Assembly (NCBI RefSeq): GCF_014076495.1
Contig: NZ_CP043575.1
Span: forward strand, 930,001-994,000
DNA length: 64,000 nucleotides
Source: Comamonas koreensis
GTDB lineage: Bacteria; Pseudomonadota; Gammaproteobacteria; Burkholderiales; Burkholderiaceae_C
Reading direction: 5' to 3'
The notes beneath the pieces were generated by a model, which saw only the letters and a list, made by a program, of their open reading frames with translations, searched no databases and was not told the origin of the DNA. Both the position numbers and the translations under genes were made by a program. Shown here piece by piece: positions 9,741 through 18,726 of this stretch. The stretch's first letter is position 1. Each line of letters starts with the position of its first letter.

Positions 9741-10535
9741 ATGCTTTGGCAAAGTGATTGTGTGATTTCGTTTTCGGAACGTATTCGTTTTGCTATGCGC
9801 TATGCATTGCGCCATTTAGGTATTTCGGTTGTTGTCGGGTTTGTTTTTGCTTTTTTTGTATTTTGGTTAATTTATCCTGCGCCATATAGATCAATGCTTG
9901 GCGTAGATTCCATATTTTTTATTATTCTTCTTGTCGATGTGGCTTGTGGCCCACTCCTAACTTTAATTCTGGTAAGTCCAGCAAAGACACCACGTGAGCG
10001 TTGGCTAGACTTTGGCCTTGTCGGCCTGATTCAGATAGCAGCCTTATGCTATGGCATGAGTAGTTTGTGGATGGCACGTCCCGTTGCGCTGATCTTTGAG
10101 GTTGACAGGCTTGTAGTTGTTACGGCAAATGAAATTGATACAGCGGAATTAGCTGTGGCACCGGCAAAGATGAATAAGCTGCCACTTTGGGGGGTAATGA
10201 AGGGTGGAACGAGAAGTCCTAAGGACTCCGATGAACTCTTTGCAAGTTTGAATAATGAAATCGCGGGTATCTCTCCCGCAATGCGTCCGAGTTGGTGGGT
10301 CGCATGGGATCAGCAGATGACGGAAATTCTCGCGCGTGCGAAACCTCTGAGTGAGTTAATCAGTAGACGGCCGGAGCAAGTCGAATTGTTGCTGAACGTA
10401 GTAAAAACCTCTGGGTTGGCCGTGAATCAATTATTCTATCTTCCATTGACATCTAGTAAACAAAAAGATTGGGTTGTATTGTTCGATATAAGCCTGAGAT
10501 TTGTTGGGTATGCACCAGTGGATGGTTTTAATTGA
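9741..10535 (+). CDS. TfpX/TfpZ family type IV pilin accessory protein
   Basis: About 264 residues. Three N-terminal hydrophobic helices (in HLGISVVVGFVFAFFVFWL, DSIFFIILLVDVACGPLLTLIL and the following region after PAKTPRERW) precede a soluble periplasmic domain. The D-V-x-C-GPLLT-x-I-L-V-x-P pattern is typical of TfpX/TfpZ proteins, which in Pseudomonas are encoded beside pilA and are needed for normal assembly or surface exposure of the cognate pilin. It begins 20 bp after the second pilin and must be co-transcribed with it. The start is uncertain: ATG 9741 is used, but GTG 9762 is possible; neither has a strong ribosome site. Base composition is much AT-richer than the rest of the window, suggesting acquisition together with the pilins. 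Confidence 0.8.
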   Translation: MLWQSDCVISFSERIRFAMRYALRHLGISVVVGFVFAFFVFWLIYPAPYRSMLGVDSIFFIILLVDVACGPLLTLILVSPAKTPRERWLDFGLVGLIQIAALCYGMSSLWMARPVALIFEVDRLVVVTANEIDTAELAVAPAKMNKLPLWGVMKGGTRSPKDSDELFASLNNEIAGISPAMRPSWWVAWDQQMTEILARAKPLSELISRRPEQVELLLNVVKTSGLAVNQLFYLPLTSSKQKDWVVLFDISLRFVGYAPVDGFN

Positions 10536-10649
10536 CGCAAATAATCAAGGCTTTTGGATTTTTAATCTTTGTGTAGCAGTTTCATGGTTTCTCGGTCGAA
10601 CTTGCAGTTAATGAAATAGATCAGTTTTTTCATTTTTGAACACGAACTA

Positions 10650-11141
10650 TTAAGTTGTTCTCTCGCCGTTGGCAATAAAACATCCGGATTTTCCGCCATG
10701 CTTCTCCAGTAAACTAATCCGCTCCATCACCATCCGCTTATCCACCGCCTTGCACATGTCATAAACAGTCAGCAGTGCGACCTGCACAGCTGTCAAGGCT
10801 TCCATCTCCACACCGGTGGGGCCGACGGTTTCTGTCCTTACTTCGCAACGTACAGCGTTCTTTTCGGGTAACAGCTCAAAATCCACCGCCACCTTCGTCA
10901 ACGCAATCGGGTGGCACAGCGGTATCAGCTCACTGGTCTTCTTCGCCGCCATGATGCCGGCAATACGCGCAATACCCAGCACATCGCCTTTTTTCGCGGT
11001 GCCCGCGGCAATGATGTCCAAAGTGGCTGGCTGCATGGTGATAAAGCCCTCCGCGATCGCGATGCGGTGGGTGTTAGGCTTGGCGCCTACATCGACCATA
11101 TGGGCCTGGCCCTGGGCGTCGAAATGGGTGAGTTCAGTCAT
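10650..11141 (-). CDS. moaC: Cyclic pyranopterin monophosphate synthase accessory enzyme MoaC
   Basis: 163 residues with the MoaC signatures [13 protein letters not shown] and [29 protein letters not shown]. With MoaA it converts GTP to cyclic pyranopterin monophosphate, the first step of molybdenum cofactor synthesis, in the cytoplasm. ATG 11141 is chosen; a GGAAAG precedes it, while the upstream alternative is a TTG. It stands alone, divergent from the M48 protease gene, with no other moa gene in the window. Confidence 0.95.
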   Translation of the reverse strand: MTELTHFDAQGQAHMVDVGAKPNTHRIAIAEGFITMQPATLDIIAAGTAKKGDVLGIARIAGIMAAKKTSELIPLCHPIALTKVAVDFELLPEKNAVRCEVRTETVGPTGVEMEALTAVQVALLTVYDMCKAVDKRMVMERISLLEKHGGKSGCFIANGERTT

Positions 11142-11305
11142 GGTGCTTTCCGTGTTCAATACGTCACAAGCGGCAATACAGGATGCAACTTGTGCATTGG
11201 TGCTTCATCATACGTGTTGGGCTGAAGGCTTGATGGCAACGAGCCCGCTCTGGCCACCCTCTGGCTTGATTCAGATTCAGCATCTGCTGCCGCACGGAAT
11301 TTTGA

Positions 11306-13039
11306 ATGAATACATGGTTTTTTAAACGCACAGCATGCGCCCTGTTGGCCGCCCAAATGGCTGCGGTGGCGGCGCTGACCCCCATGCAGGCCCGCGCCGA
11401 CACCAGCTTGCCGGCGATGGGCGAGGGCGCCGAGATGACCACCAGCGAGGAGCGGCGCCTGGGCGATGACATTGCGCGCGAGATCTACCGCGATCCGCAG
11501 TTTCTCGATGACGCGATTCTGTATGAGTACGTCAACGCCATCTGGCAGGAGCTGATGCTGGCGGCGCGCCAGCGCGGCACCTTGACGTCTGAACTGCAGG
11601 AGCGCTTTGCCTGGCAAGTGATGCTGATCCAGGATGCCACCGTGAACGCCTTTGCACTGCCAGGCGGCTTTATGGGCGTGCAGACCGGCCTGGTGGGCGT
11701 GGTCGGCAGCCGCGATGAGCTGGCCTCGGTGCTGGCCCACGAGATGAGCCACATCACCCAGCGCCATATTGCACGCATGCTGGCCCGCCAGTCGCGCATG
11801 ACGCCGGTGATGATTGCCGGCATGATTCTGGGCGCGTTGGCTGCGAGCAAGAACCCGGCTGCGGCCCAGGCGCTGATGGTGGGCAGTTCGGCCGCTGCCA
11901 TCCAGTCGCAGCTGAACTTCTCACGCGATATGGAGCGCGAGGCGGACCGCACCGGCATGAGCCTGATGCCGCCTGCCGGCTACTCGCAGGCGGGTTTTGT
12001 CAGCATGTTCGAGAAGCTGCAACAAGCCAACCGCATGAACGACAACGGCAGCTGGCCGTATTTGCGTACCCACCCGCTGACGACCGAGCGCATTGCCGAC
12101 ATGCAGTCGCGCTTGCCCGCTGGCGCTGCACGCAAACCGCAGGACACGGGCATGGTGGCGCAGATGATGTCGGCCCGGGCGCGCATGCTGTCCAAGCCTG
12201 AGCCCCAGGTGCTGCACCAATGGGTGCAGCTGACCACGGCGGCCGAATTTGCCAACCGCTCTTTGGACCAGCGGGCAGGTGTCTGGTATCTGGCTGCCAT
12301 GTCGCACAACCAATTGGGGCGCCATGCGGAGGCCCTGGCTGCGTTGGACCAGCTGGATGCCACCGTGCAGGCCCACCCGGATGCGATGCGCCAGGCACAG
12401 TTGCTGCGCGCCGATCTGGCATTGCGCAACCGTCAGCCGCAGGATGCGCTGGCGGCGCTGGCCAAGATCCAACCGCTCAAGCCCCCGCCCAACAAAGTGG
12501 GCAGCACCTCGGTGACGGTCAGCAATGCGATGACTGGTCTGGTCAACGAAGCGGTGATTACACAGGGCTCGGACAAGTCGCTGAGCATCCAGGACAGCAG
12601 CCGCGATGTGCTGCTGCCGGAGGTCAAGGCGGTGGTGGGGGAAGACGCAGGCCAGGGCAGTGACCGGTCCGAGCTGGTGCTGGCTGCGCAAGCCCTGGCG
12701 CAGCTGCCCGCCACGGGTTTGACGGCCTATGAAGGGGTATTGCGCCAGACCAGCAGCCGCCTGCAGACCCTGGTCGTGCAGTGGCCCAAGGATGCGGGGG
12801 CCTGGCTTGCGCTGTCGTGGGTGCTGCGCCAGCAGAACCAGCCGCTGCGCTCCATCCGCGCCGAGGCCGAGAGCCGGGCTGCGCAGTATGACTACGCCGC
12901 TGCGGTAGACCGCCTGCGCGCCGGGCAGGACATGGCGCGCAACAGCCCGAACCGCAATGACTACTACGAGGCCTCGATTATCGATACCCGCTTGCGCGAG
13001 ATGCAATCACTTGCCAAGGAGCAGGCGGCCCGTAAGTGA
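11306..13039 (+). CDS. Periplasmic M48 family metalloprotease with TPR-like tail (BepA/YfgC-like)
   Basis: 577 residues. A signal peptide ends near residue 31 (MQARA). The zinc motif HEMSH is at 145-149, and DMEREAD further on supplies the third ligand. The C-terminal half (about 300-577) is helical and repeat-like, as in BepA, where TPR repeats bind the outer-membrane assembly machine. BepA degrades stalled outer-membrane proteins; the same role is inferred here. Length is longer than E. coli BepA (487), the extra residues lying in the C-terminal half. The last 33 bp overlap the end of a convergent small membrane gene. Confidence 0.85.
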   Translation: MNTWFFKRTACALLAAQMAAVAALTPMQARADTSLPAMGEGAEMTTSEERRLGDDIAREIYRDPQFLDDAILYEYVNAIWQELMLAARQRGTLTSELQERFAWQVMLIQDATVNAFALPGGFMGVQTGLVGVVGSRDELASVLAHEMSHITQRHIARMLARQSRMTPVMIAGMILGALAASKNPAAAQALMVGSSAAAIQSQLNFSRDMEREADRTGMSLMPPAGYSQAGFVSMFEKLQQANRMNDNGSWPYLRTHPLTTERIADMQSRLPAGAARKPQDTGMVAQMMSARARMLSKPEPQVLHQWVQLTTAAEFANRSLDQRAGVWYLAAMSHNQLGRHAEALAALDQLDATVQAHPDAMRQAQLLRADLALRNRQPQDALAALAKIQPLKPPPNKVGSTSVTVSNAMTGLVNEAVITQGSDKSLSIQDSSRDVLLPEVKAVVGEDAGQGSDRSELVLAAQALAQLPATGLTAYEGVLRQTSSRLQTLVVQWPKDAGAWLALSWVLRQQNQPLRSIRAEAESRAAQYDYAAAVDRLRAGQDMARNSPNRNDYYEASIIDTRLREMQSLAKEQAARK

Positions 13040-13363
13040 TTCGATGACCAGGCTGATGATGGAGTAAAGCACCGAGCCGATCAGCGCAGCCCAAAAGCCA
13101 TGCACCACAAAGCCGCTGCCTGCAATGCCGGACGCGGCCCAGAACATCAGCGCGTTGATGACAAAGATGAACAGGCCCAAGGTGAGGATGGTGACGGGCA
13201 GGGTCAGCACGATCAGCACAGGGCGCACTATCGCATTGCACAGCCCTATCAGCAGCGCTGCAATCAGCGCCGCGCCAAAGCTGCGGATTTCCACACCACT
13301 GTAGAGGTAGGCGACACAGAGCAGGGCGACTGCGGAGAGCAGCCATTTGAGGATGAGTTTCAT
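13007..13363 (-). CDS. Small four-helix membrane protein, phage-holin-like family (PF04020 type)
   Basis: 118 residues, almost all in four hydrophobic helices: MKLILKWLLSAVALLCVAYL, FGAALIAALLIGLCNAIVRPVL, LTLGLFIFVINALMFWA and FWAALIGSVLYSIISLVIE. The NAIVRPVL...LTLPVTILTLGLF pattern is typical of the conserved bacterial family annotated as phage holin superfamily IV, which is widespread on chromosomes and has no proven function. No phage genes are nearby. Its 3' end overlaps the M48 protease gene tail to tail. Confidence 0.8.
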   Translation of the reverse strand: MKLILKWLLSAVALLCVAYLYSGVEIRSFGAALIAALLIGLCNAIVRPVLIVLTLPVTILTLGLFIFVINALMFWAASGIAGSGFVVHGFWAALIGSVLYSIISLVIESLTGRLLLGK

Positions 13364-13446
13364 GGCGCCAGCATAGCGGATGGCGGGCGTGCTGTGTATA
13401 GGCCGGCATCCAATGATGGAAGGTTTGTTTACCGAGCCCAGCCATG

Positions 13447-13469
13447 AAAAAAGCGCCCGAAGGCGCTTT
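13447..13469 (-). terminator. Rho-independent terminator of the gene at 13494-13934
   Basis: On the minus strand AAAGCGCC, TTCG loop, GGCGCTTT followed by more T; it lies 25 bp beyond the stop at 13494. Confidence 0.85.
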
Positions 13470-13493
13470 GTGTTGGGTGATGAGGCTGATGGC

Positions 13494-13934
13494 TTACACG
13501 CCGTCCAGCACCAAGCTGAAGCAGATACCCAGAATCCCCAGCAGCGAGCCTGCCAGCTTGGCAGGACGTGGCACAAAGTCGGCCGATGGTGGCTCGGAGA
13601 TGGCCTTGGGGCGGCGCCAGTCCAGCACTTCGGCCTCGGGGTACTCGGCGTGGAGCTGGGCGGTCATTTGCTGCACGCTCACTTCCGAGATATGGGTCGA
13701 GACGCGGGCGCGCTGCAGCTGGGTGCTTTGCGGGATCAGGCCTTCAAACAGGTTTTTGGCCCACTTGTTGCGCCACTTTTCGAGGGTGCTGCGATTGCCC
13801 CAGCGGCTGGCCCTGCGGGTGATCTTGGGGGCGCAAGCCACCAGCACCCAGTGCTCGTCGTTGATGGTTGCGCACTCGTTCAAGCGCTGCAGGGCAAAGG
13901 CGGCATCATCTACAAAGACTATTTTTACGTTCAT
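13494..13934 (-). CDS. Conserved hypothetical protein
   Basis: 146 residues that I cannot assign to a family. The start MNVKIVFVDDAAFALQRLNECATINDEHW resembles an alpha/beta fold; KWRNKWAKNLFEGLIP and ARVSTHISEVSVQQMTAQLHAEYP follow; the C-terminal 20 residues (LAGSLLGILGICFSLVLDGV) are hydrophobic and could form one membrane helix. It lies 67 bp downstream of the second terC in the same direction and may be co-transcribed, although a terminator of its own follows. Coding is supported by codon bias typical of the neighbours and by the flanking terminator. Confidence 0.6.
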   Translation of the reverse strand: MNVKIVFVDDAAFALQRLNECATINDEHWVLVACAPKITRRASRWGNRSTLEKWRNKWAKNLFEGLIPQSTQLQRARVSTHISEVSVQQMTAQLHAEYPEAEVLDWRRPKAISEPPSADFVPRPAKLAGSLLGILGICFSLVLDGV

Positions 13935-14001
13935 CCAAGTGGCCTAAGTGGGGCTGGCAGCGTGGGGCTGCCAGCGGTGGTGGTAGAGGGCGGTTATAGG
14001 C

Positions 14002-14745
14002 TTAGTGTACGTTGGCCGCCGGGAGTTCCTTGGCTTTTTTGCTGGCCAGCCATTTGCCCAGCACCAGCACGACCAGTGCGCCCGCCGCAGCAGCTGCATA
14101 GTGCAGGGTCTTGCTCTGGTCGATCTTGAACATCCAGGTCCACTTGTCGGGGTTGGCAAACACGGGGTCAGAGACCAGCATGCCGCCCGCAATCCAGCCC
14201 AGCAGCATGCCGCCAGCGGTGATGACCATCGGGAAGCGCTCCATCAGCTTGATGACCAACTGGCTGCCCCAGACGATGATCGGGATCGAGATCAGCAGGC
14301 CCAGAACGATCAGCAGCATGTGGTGCTCGTCGCCGGCGTTCTGTGCGGCGCCAGCAATGGCGATCACGTTGTCCACGCTCATCACCAGGTCGGCAACGAT
14401 GATGGTCTTGATGGCGGCAAACAGGCGGTCGCTGCCTTGGATGTTGCCATGGTCTTCGTCTTCAGGCACCAGCAGCTTGACGCCGATCCAGAACAGCAAG
14501 ATGGCGCCGACAAACTTCAGGAACGGCAGGGCCAGCAGGAACATCGCGAACGCGATCAGGATGACGCGCAAGATGATCGCGCCAGCGGTACCGAAGATGA
14601 TGCCTTTGCGGCGCAGGTCAGGGGGCAGCTTGCGGCATGCCAGGGCAATCACCACCGCGTTGTCGCCGCCCAGCAGGATGTCGATGATGATGATTTGGCC
14701 CAGTGCAATCCAGAAGGGCGCGTGCGTCAGAAAATCCAAGTCCAT
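14002..14745 (-). CDS. TerC family membrane protein under riboswitch control
   Basis: 247 residues, about seven membrane helices, with the family motifs LGGDNAVVIALACRKLPP and MSVDNVIAIAGAAQ. It is a paralogue of the protein at 6659-7342. TerC/Alx/MntP-type exporters remove Mn2+, and the yybP-ykoY aptamer 160 nt upstream strongly supports Mn2+ as the signal and probable substrate. ATG 14745 gives the conserved MDLDFLTHAPFW start; longer readings run into the leader RNA. Confidence 0.9.
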   Translation of the reverse strand: MDLDFLTHAPFWIALGQIIIIDILLGGDNAVVIALACRKLPPDLRRKGIIFGTAGAIILRVILIAFAMFLLALPFLKFVGAILLFWIGVKLLVPEDEDHGNIQGSDRLFAAIKTIIVADLVMSVDNVIAIAGAAQNAGDEHHMLLIVLGLLISIPIIVWGSQLVIKLMERFPMVITAGGMLLGWIAGGMLVSDPVFANPDKWTWMFKIDQSKTLHYAAAAAGALVVLVLGKWLASKKAKELPAANVH

Positions 14746-14906
14746 GTAAGCACCTAATTTTTGAAAAAGCGGCCCATGCACCATGCACAGACCAGCCAGT
14801 GGGGTGTCGTTACAAGTCAGGGAGGCGACGTGGTTCAGCGTTGGCGCCGTGATGGCCAACCGCCGGGCAGTAGCTTCGAAGACCTGTGGTGCGGCACCAT
14901 GGTTTT

Positions 14907-15036
14907 CAAAGGTCTTGCTCAGATCATGTGGGCCATGAACCTAACGCGCCGGAAGCCGTGAGGCTTCGTACTGACGACGCATTACATGTCTCTGCACTTG
15001 CCGCTGGCAAGGCATCAACGGGAGCTACTCCCCTTC
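14907..15036 (-). promoter_or_regulatory. yybP-ykoY manganese riboswitch upstream of terC
   Basis: Reading the minus strand, GGGGAGTAGC at 15033-15024 and GAGCAAGACCTTTG ending at 14907 are the two conserved halves of the yybP-ykoY aptamer, as in the E. coli alx leader. Between them are hairpins (for example around 14995 and 14963) of the expected size. The downstream stretch 14746-14906 would be the expression platform; it contains GTTGGC/GCCAAC arms near 14830-14850 but no clear terminator with a T run, so control may act on translation. Mn2+ binding should increase terC expression. Confidence 0.85.
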
Positions 15037-15131
15037 GTCAGCGCGTATTGGAACACAAACCAAGCACTTTGGGGTGACAAAGACCGGGCCACTGCACAGA
15101 GTATTCCCGCATGTGTGTGTTTGCCCACACC

Positions 15132-15154
15132 TGTGGATAACAAGCTGTGAACAA
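15132..15154. promoter_or_regulatory. DnaA-box-like pair in the divergent terC/DUF1289 promoter region
   Basis: TGTGGATAA at 15132-15140 is the exact complement of the DnaA box TTATCCACA, and TGTGAACAA at 15146-15154, 14 bp further on, is a two-mismatch copy in the same orientation. The pair sits between the riboswitch and the start of the 15205 gene. It could bind DnaA; a chance match is also possible. Confidence 0.35.
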
Positions 15155-15204
15155 GTGGGGGCGCATCGCCGCTTGGCGGTTCGGCCACTTCAGGGCTATC
15201 ATCG

Positions 15205-15642
15205 ATGGCAGCTATGGAACTCATCCACCTGACCGATCTGGAAGCAGCCATCAACCATTGGCGTCAGCGTGCGCCCAGTGGCCCTGGCGCATCCTTGGCG
15301 CCGCAGGTGGCTGCGCTGGCCGAGGTCTACGCGCGGCTGGTCTACCAGCGCCGCGATGGGGTGGATGTGCGCGAGATGGGCGATGCGGCCATGCAGGCCT
15401 GGCTGGCCTGGTGGGAGACCACACCGGATACGCCCTGCATCGCCATCTGCTCGACCAGCCAGGGCGATGCGGTCTGCAAGGGCTGCGGCCGCAGCTTTGA
15501 CGAGGTGCAGCACTGGCTGGCCTACAGCCCCGTGCAAAAGCGGGCGGTGTGGCGGCGCATCAGCCTGCAGGGCACGGCCTGGCGCTTCAACCGCTATGCG
15601 GAACGTGCGCGTTCCGCAGGCGGCATCACTTCCAGCGAATAG
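15205..15642 (+). CDS. DUF3717-DUF1289 fusion protein
   Basis: 145 residues. Residues 4-70 (MELIHLTDLEAAINHWRQR to the AWLAWWETT segment) resemble DUF3717, a small helical domain of Burkholderiales. Residues 73-120 contain the DUF1289 zinc-finger-like pattern PCIAIC-x8-CKGCGRSFDEVQHW, with four cysteines spaced C-x3-C-x8-C-x2-C, suited to metal binding. Function is unknown; DUF1289 proteins are often called Fe-S or zinc proteins without proof. ATG 15205 is used; ATG 15214 is equally possible. The last 17 bp overlap the convergent yaeQ gene. Confidence 0.8.
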   Translation: MAAMELIHLTDLEAAINHWRQRAPSGPGASLAPQVAALAEVYARLVYQRRDGVDVREMGDAAMQAWLAWWETTPDTPCIAICSTSQGDAVCKGCGRSFDEVQHWLAYSPVQKRAVWRRISLQGTAWRFNRYAERARSAGGITSSE

Positions 15643-16186
15643 GTTCTACAAAGACCGTGCCCTTGTCGCTGGACAGGGTCAGCTGGCCTTCCTGGATGGT
15701 GGCCTGCAGCTGCATGCTGCGCTCGGCCAGATCGGCCAGCGATTGGGACACCTCGGTCGGCAGGCGGAACACCTCGAGCTTTTCCTGGCGCGCGAGCTTG
15801 CCTTCCAGGCCCTTCCACCAGATCTCGGCTGCATGGTTGAAGCAGTACACCAGCATGTGGTCCGACTTGTTGCAGGCCTTGGTGATCGGCTTTTCTTCGG
15901 GCTGGCCCACTTCGATCCAGATGCGCTTGGCGCCGGTGAAGTCGGTCAGGTGCACATCAGGGTTGTCCGGGTCGGACAGGCCGGCGCCAAAGCCCAAGGT
16001 GCCGTCGCCATTGCACAGGTCCTGCAGCTGGTGGGCGTTCAGGGCCAGCGCCACCAGGCGCACCATCATGCGCTCGTCGGTTTCGCTGGGGTGGCGCGCC
16101 AGGGTCAGGTTGTGGTCGGCGTAGTAGTTGTGGTCGATATCGGCAATCGACAGATTGGCCTTGTAGATCGTGGATTTGATAGCCAT
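15626..16186 (-). CDS. yaeQ: YaeQ family protein
   Basis: 186 residues, the usual length. Begins MAIKSTIYKANLSIADIDHN and carries the family's HPSETDERMMVRL and WIEVGQPEEKPITKAC segments, which form a PD-(D/E)xK nuclease-like core. The family was first noted as a suppressor affecting RfaH-dependent haemolysin expression; its true role is unclear. It lies between purB and the DUF1289 gene, convergent with the latter. Confidence 0.93.
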   Translation of the reverse strand: MAIKSTIYKANLSIADIDHNYYADHNLTLARHPSETDERMMVRLVALALNAHQLQDLCNGDGTLGFGAGLSDPDNPDVHLTDFTGAKRIWIEVGQPEEKPITKACNKSDHMLVYCFNHAAEIWWKGLEGKLARQEKLEVFRLPTEVSQSLADLAERSMQLQATIQEGQLTLSSDKGTVFVEPIRWK

Positions 16187-16271
16187 GGGGCAGGGTCTGG
16201 TGACGAAGCCTGGGCTTCGGGGGTGAATCCGGCGCGCCAGGCTGGCGCATTGCGCTTGGCCGGGCGGTGAG

Positions 16272-16307
16272 AGAAAAAAGGCAAGAGGCCAGGGAGCGCC
16301 TGGCCTC
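16272..16307 (-). terminator. Rho-independent terminator of purB
   Basis: On the minus strand GAGGCCAGG (16307-16299) pairs with CCTGGCCTC (16293-16285), followed by TTGCCTTTTTT. It lies 16 bp beyond the purB stop, so yaeQ needs its own promoter. Confidence 0.85.
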
Positions 16308-16322
16308 CTGGGGAGAGCGTAC

Positions 16323-17708
<1,386 letters not shown>

Positions 17709-17860
17709 CTATTGTAGAAGCGGGCCGTTTGCCGCGGCTGCAGTCTGGATTTGCCTAATTACAATCGAGAGGTGCAAATGTCCCGTGCGGACCCCCATGC
17801 CCATGGCAGCTTGGAGGGCCCTGCGGACCGGATCGACGCCACCTGCCTGAGCCTGAAGCT

Positions 17861-18484
17861 ATGAAATTGCTAGGAAGCCTGACCAGTCCCTATGTGCGCA
17901 AGGTGCGCGTGGTGCTGGCCGAGAAAAAACTCGATTACCGCCTGGAGACCCTGGATGTCTGGGGCGACGGGGCTACGATCGCCTCGGTCAACCCCTTGGG
18001 CAAGGTGCCTTGCCTGGTGCTGGACGATGGTTCGGTGCTGGTGGACTCGCGGGTGATCGTCGAGTACCTGGACACCTTGTCGCCGGTGGGCCGGCTGATC
18101 CCCAGCCTGGGCCGCGAGCGCGCCGAAGTGCGCAGCTGGGAGGCGATGGCCGATGGTGTGCTCGATGCCGCCGTGCTGGCGCGCATGGAATATGCCTTTG
18201 CCGGCCGCTCGGCCGAGCAGCGCAGCCCCGCCTGGGTGGAGCGCCAGCTGGGCAAGGTCTGGGCAGGGCTGGAGGCCATGGGCAACGGCCTGGGCCAGAA
18301 AACCTATTTTGCCGGCGCGGGTGTGCACATCAGCCTGGCCGATATCGCCGTGGGCTGCGCGCTGGCCTGGCTGCGCTTTCGCTTTCCCGAGCTGGATTGG
18401 GCGTCGCGCCACCCCAATCTGGCGCAGCTGCTGGAGCGCCTGGAAGCCCGGCCCAGCTTTGCGGCGACGCAGCCCCAGGGCTGA
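17861..18484 (+). CDS. Glutathione S-transferase family protein
   Basis: 207 residues. The thioredoxin-like N-terminal domain begins MKLLGSLTSPYVRKVRVVLAEK, with SPYVRKV forming the glutathione active site region, followed by NPLGKVPCLVLDDG and DSRVIVEYLD. The helical C-terminal domain follows (ISLADIAVGCAL). It resembles the small bacterial YibF/beta-type GSTs; substrate unknown. The last three codons and the stop lie inside the first unit of a 30-bp tandem repeat, so the C-terminus may be recent. Confidence 0.9.
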   Translation: MKLLGSLTSPYVRKVRVVLAEKKLDYRLETLDVWGDGATIASVNPLGKVPCLVLDDGSVLVDSRVIVEYLDTLSPVGRLIPSLGRERAEVRSWEAMADGVLDAAVLARMEYAFAGRSAEQRSPAWVERQLGKVWAGLEAMGNGLGQKTYFAGAGVHISLADIAVGCALAWLRFRFPELDWASRHPNLAQLLERLEARPSFAATQPQG

Positions 18485-18558
18485 GGCGCTCCCGAACTGC
18501 AGCCCGAAGGCTGAGGCGCTCCCGACCTGCTGGCTCAGGGCTGAGAGGCTCCCGAGCC
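18469..18558. repeat. Three imperfect 30-bp tandem repeats at the GST stop codon
   Basis: Units at 18469-18498, 18499-18528 and 18529-18558 share the core GGCTGAGGCGCTCCCGA. The first unit contains the GST stop codon (TGA at 18482-18484), and each further unit carries the same in-frame TGA, so the array does not lengthen the protein. Confidence 0.8.
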
Positions 18559-18586
18559 TACAGCCACGGGCAGGCTGCGCGCGGGC

Positions 18587-18617
18587 AAAAAAAGGCCCAG
18601 TCGTCTGGACTGGGCCT
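18587..18617 (-). terminator. Strong minus-strand terminator
   Basis: AGGCCCAGTC (18593-18602) and GACTGGGCCT (18608-18617) form a 10-bp stem with a 5-nt loop. On the minus strand seven T follow at once; on the plus strand there is no T run, so it ends leftward transcription, that is the candidate RNA described next and any transcript continuing from glnE. Confidence 0.8.
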
Positions 18618-18630
18618 GGGTATAAAAAAA

Positions 18631-18726
18631 GTTGCGAAGCGTCCCGAAGTGAATGATAGAGAGGGAGGGAGGAGAAGCACTTCAGGTTTGCAGTCATGCC
18701 GGATTGGGCCTGAAAGACTTCGCAAC
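18631..18726 (-). ncRNA. Candidate structured small RNA with a CU-rich (anti-Shine-Dalgarno) loop
   Basis: Reading leftwards, GTTGCGAAG (18726-18718) pairs with CTTCGCAAC (18639-18631), which is followed directly by seven T. Inside is a 9-bp stem, CCTGAAGTG (18686-18678) with CACTTCGGG (18651-18643, one G-U pair), holding a 26-nt loop at 18677-18652 rich in CTCC and CCCTCC. Such loops are complementary to Shine-Dalgarno sequences and occur in anti-SD small RNAs of other proteobacteria. A second terminator lies at 18617-18587 and an AT-rich stretch at about 18800-18870 could hold the promoter (a TACAAT is present near 18821-18826). It might instead be the 3' tail of the glnE transcript. The plus strand would show a GGA-rich loop, a CsrA-binding type feature, but has no T run at its end. 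No homology search was possible. Confidence 0.45.

Noticed and set aside
13007..13363. Prophage remnant because of the holin-like protein
   Set aside because: No other phage gene nearby; this membrane family is common on bacterial chromosomes.
15132..15154. Chromosome origin
   Set aside because: Only one perfect DnaA box and one weak copy; no box cluster, no AT-rich unwinding element and no dnaA/dnaN nearby.
18593..18617. The GGCCCAGTC hairpin as the terminator of the GST gene
   Set aside because: On the plus strand no T run follows the stem; on the minus strand seven T follow, so it serves leftward transcription.
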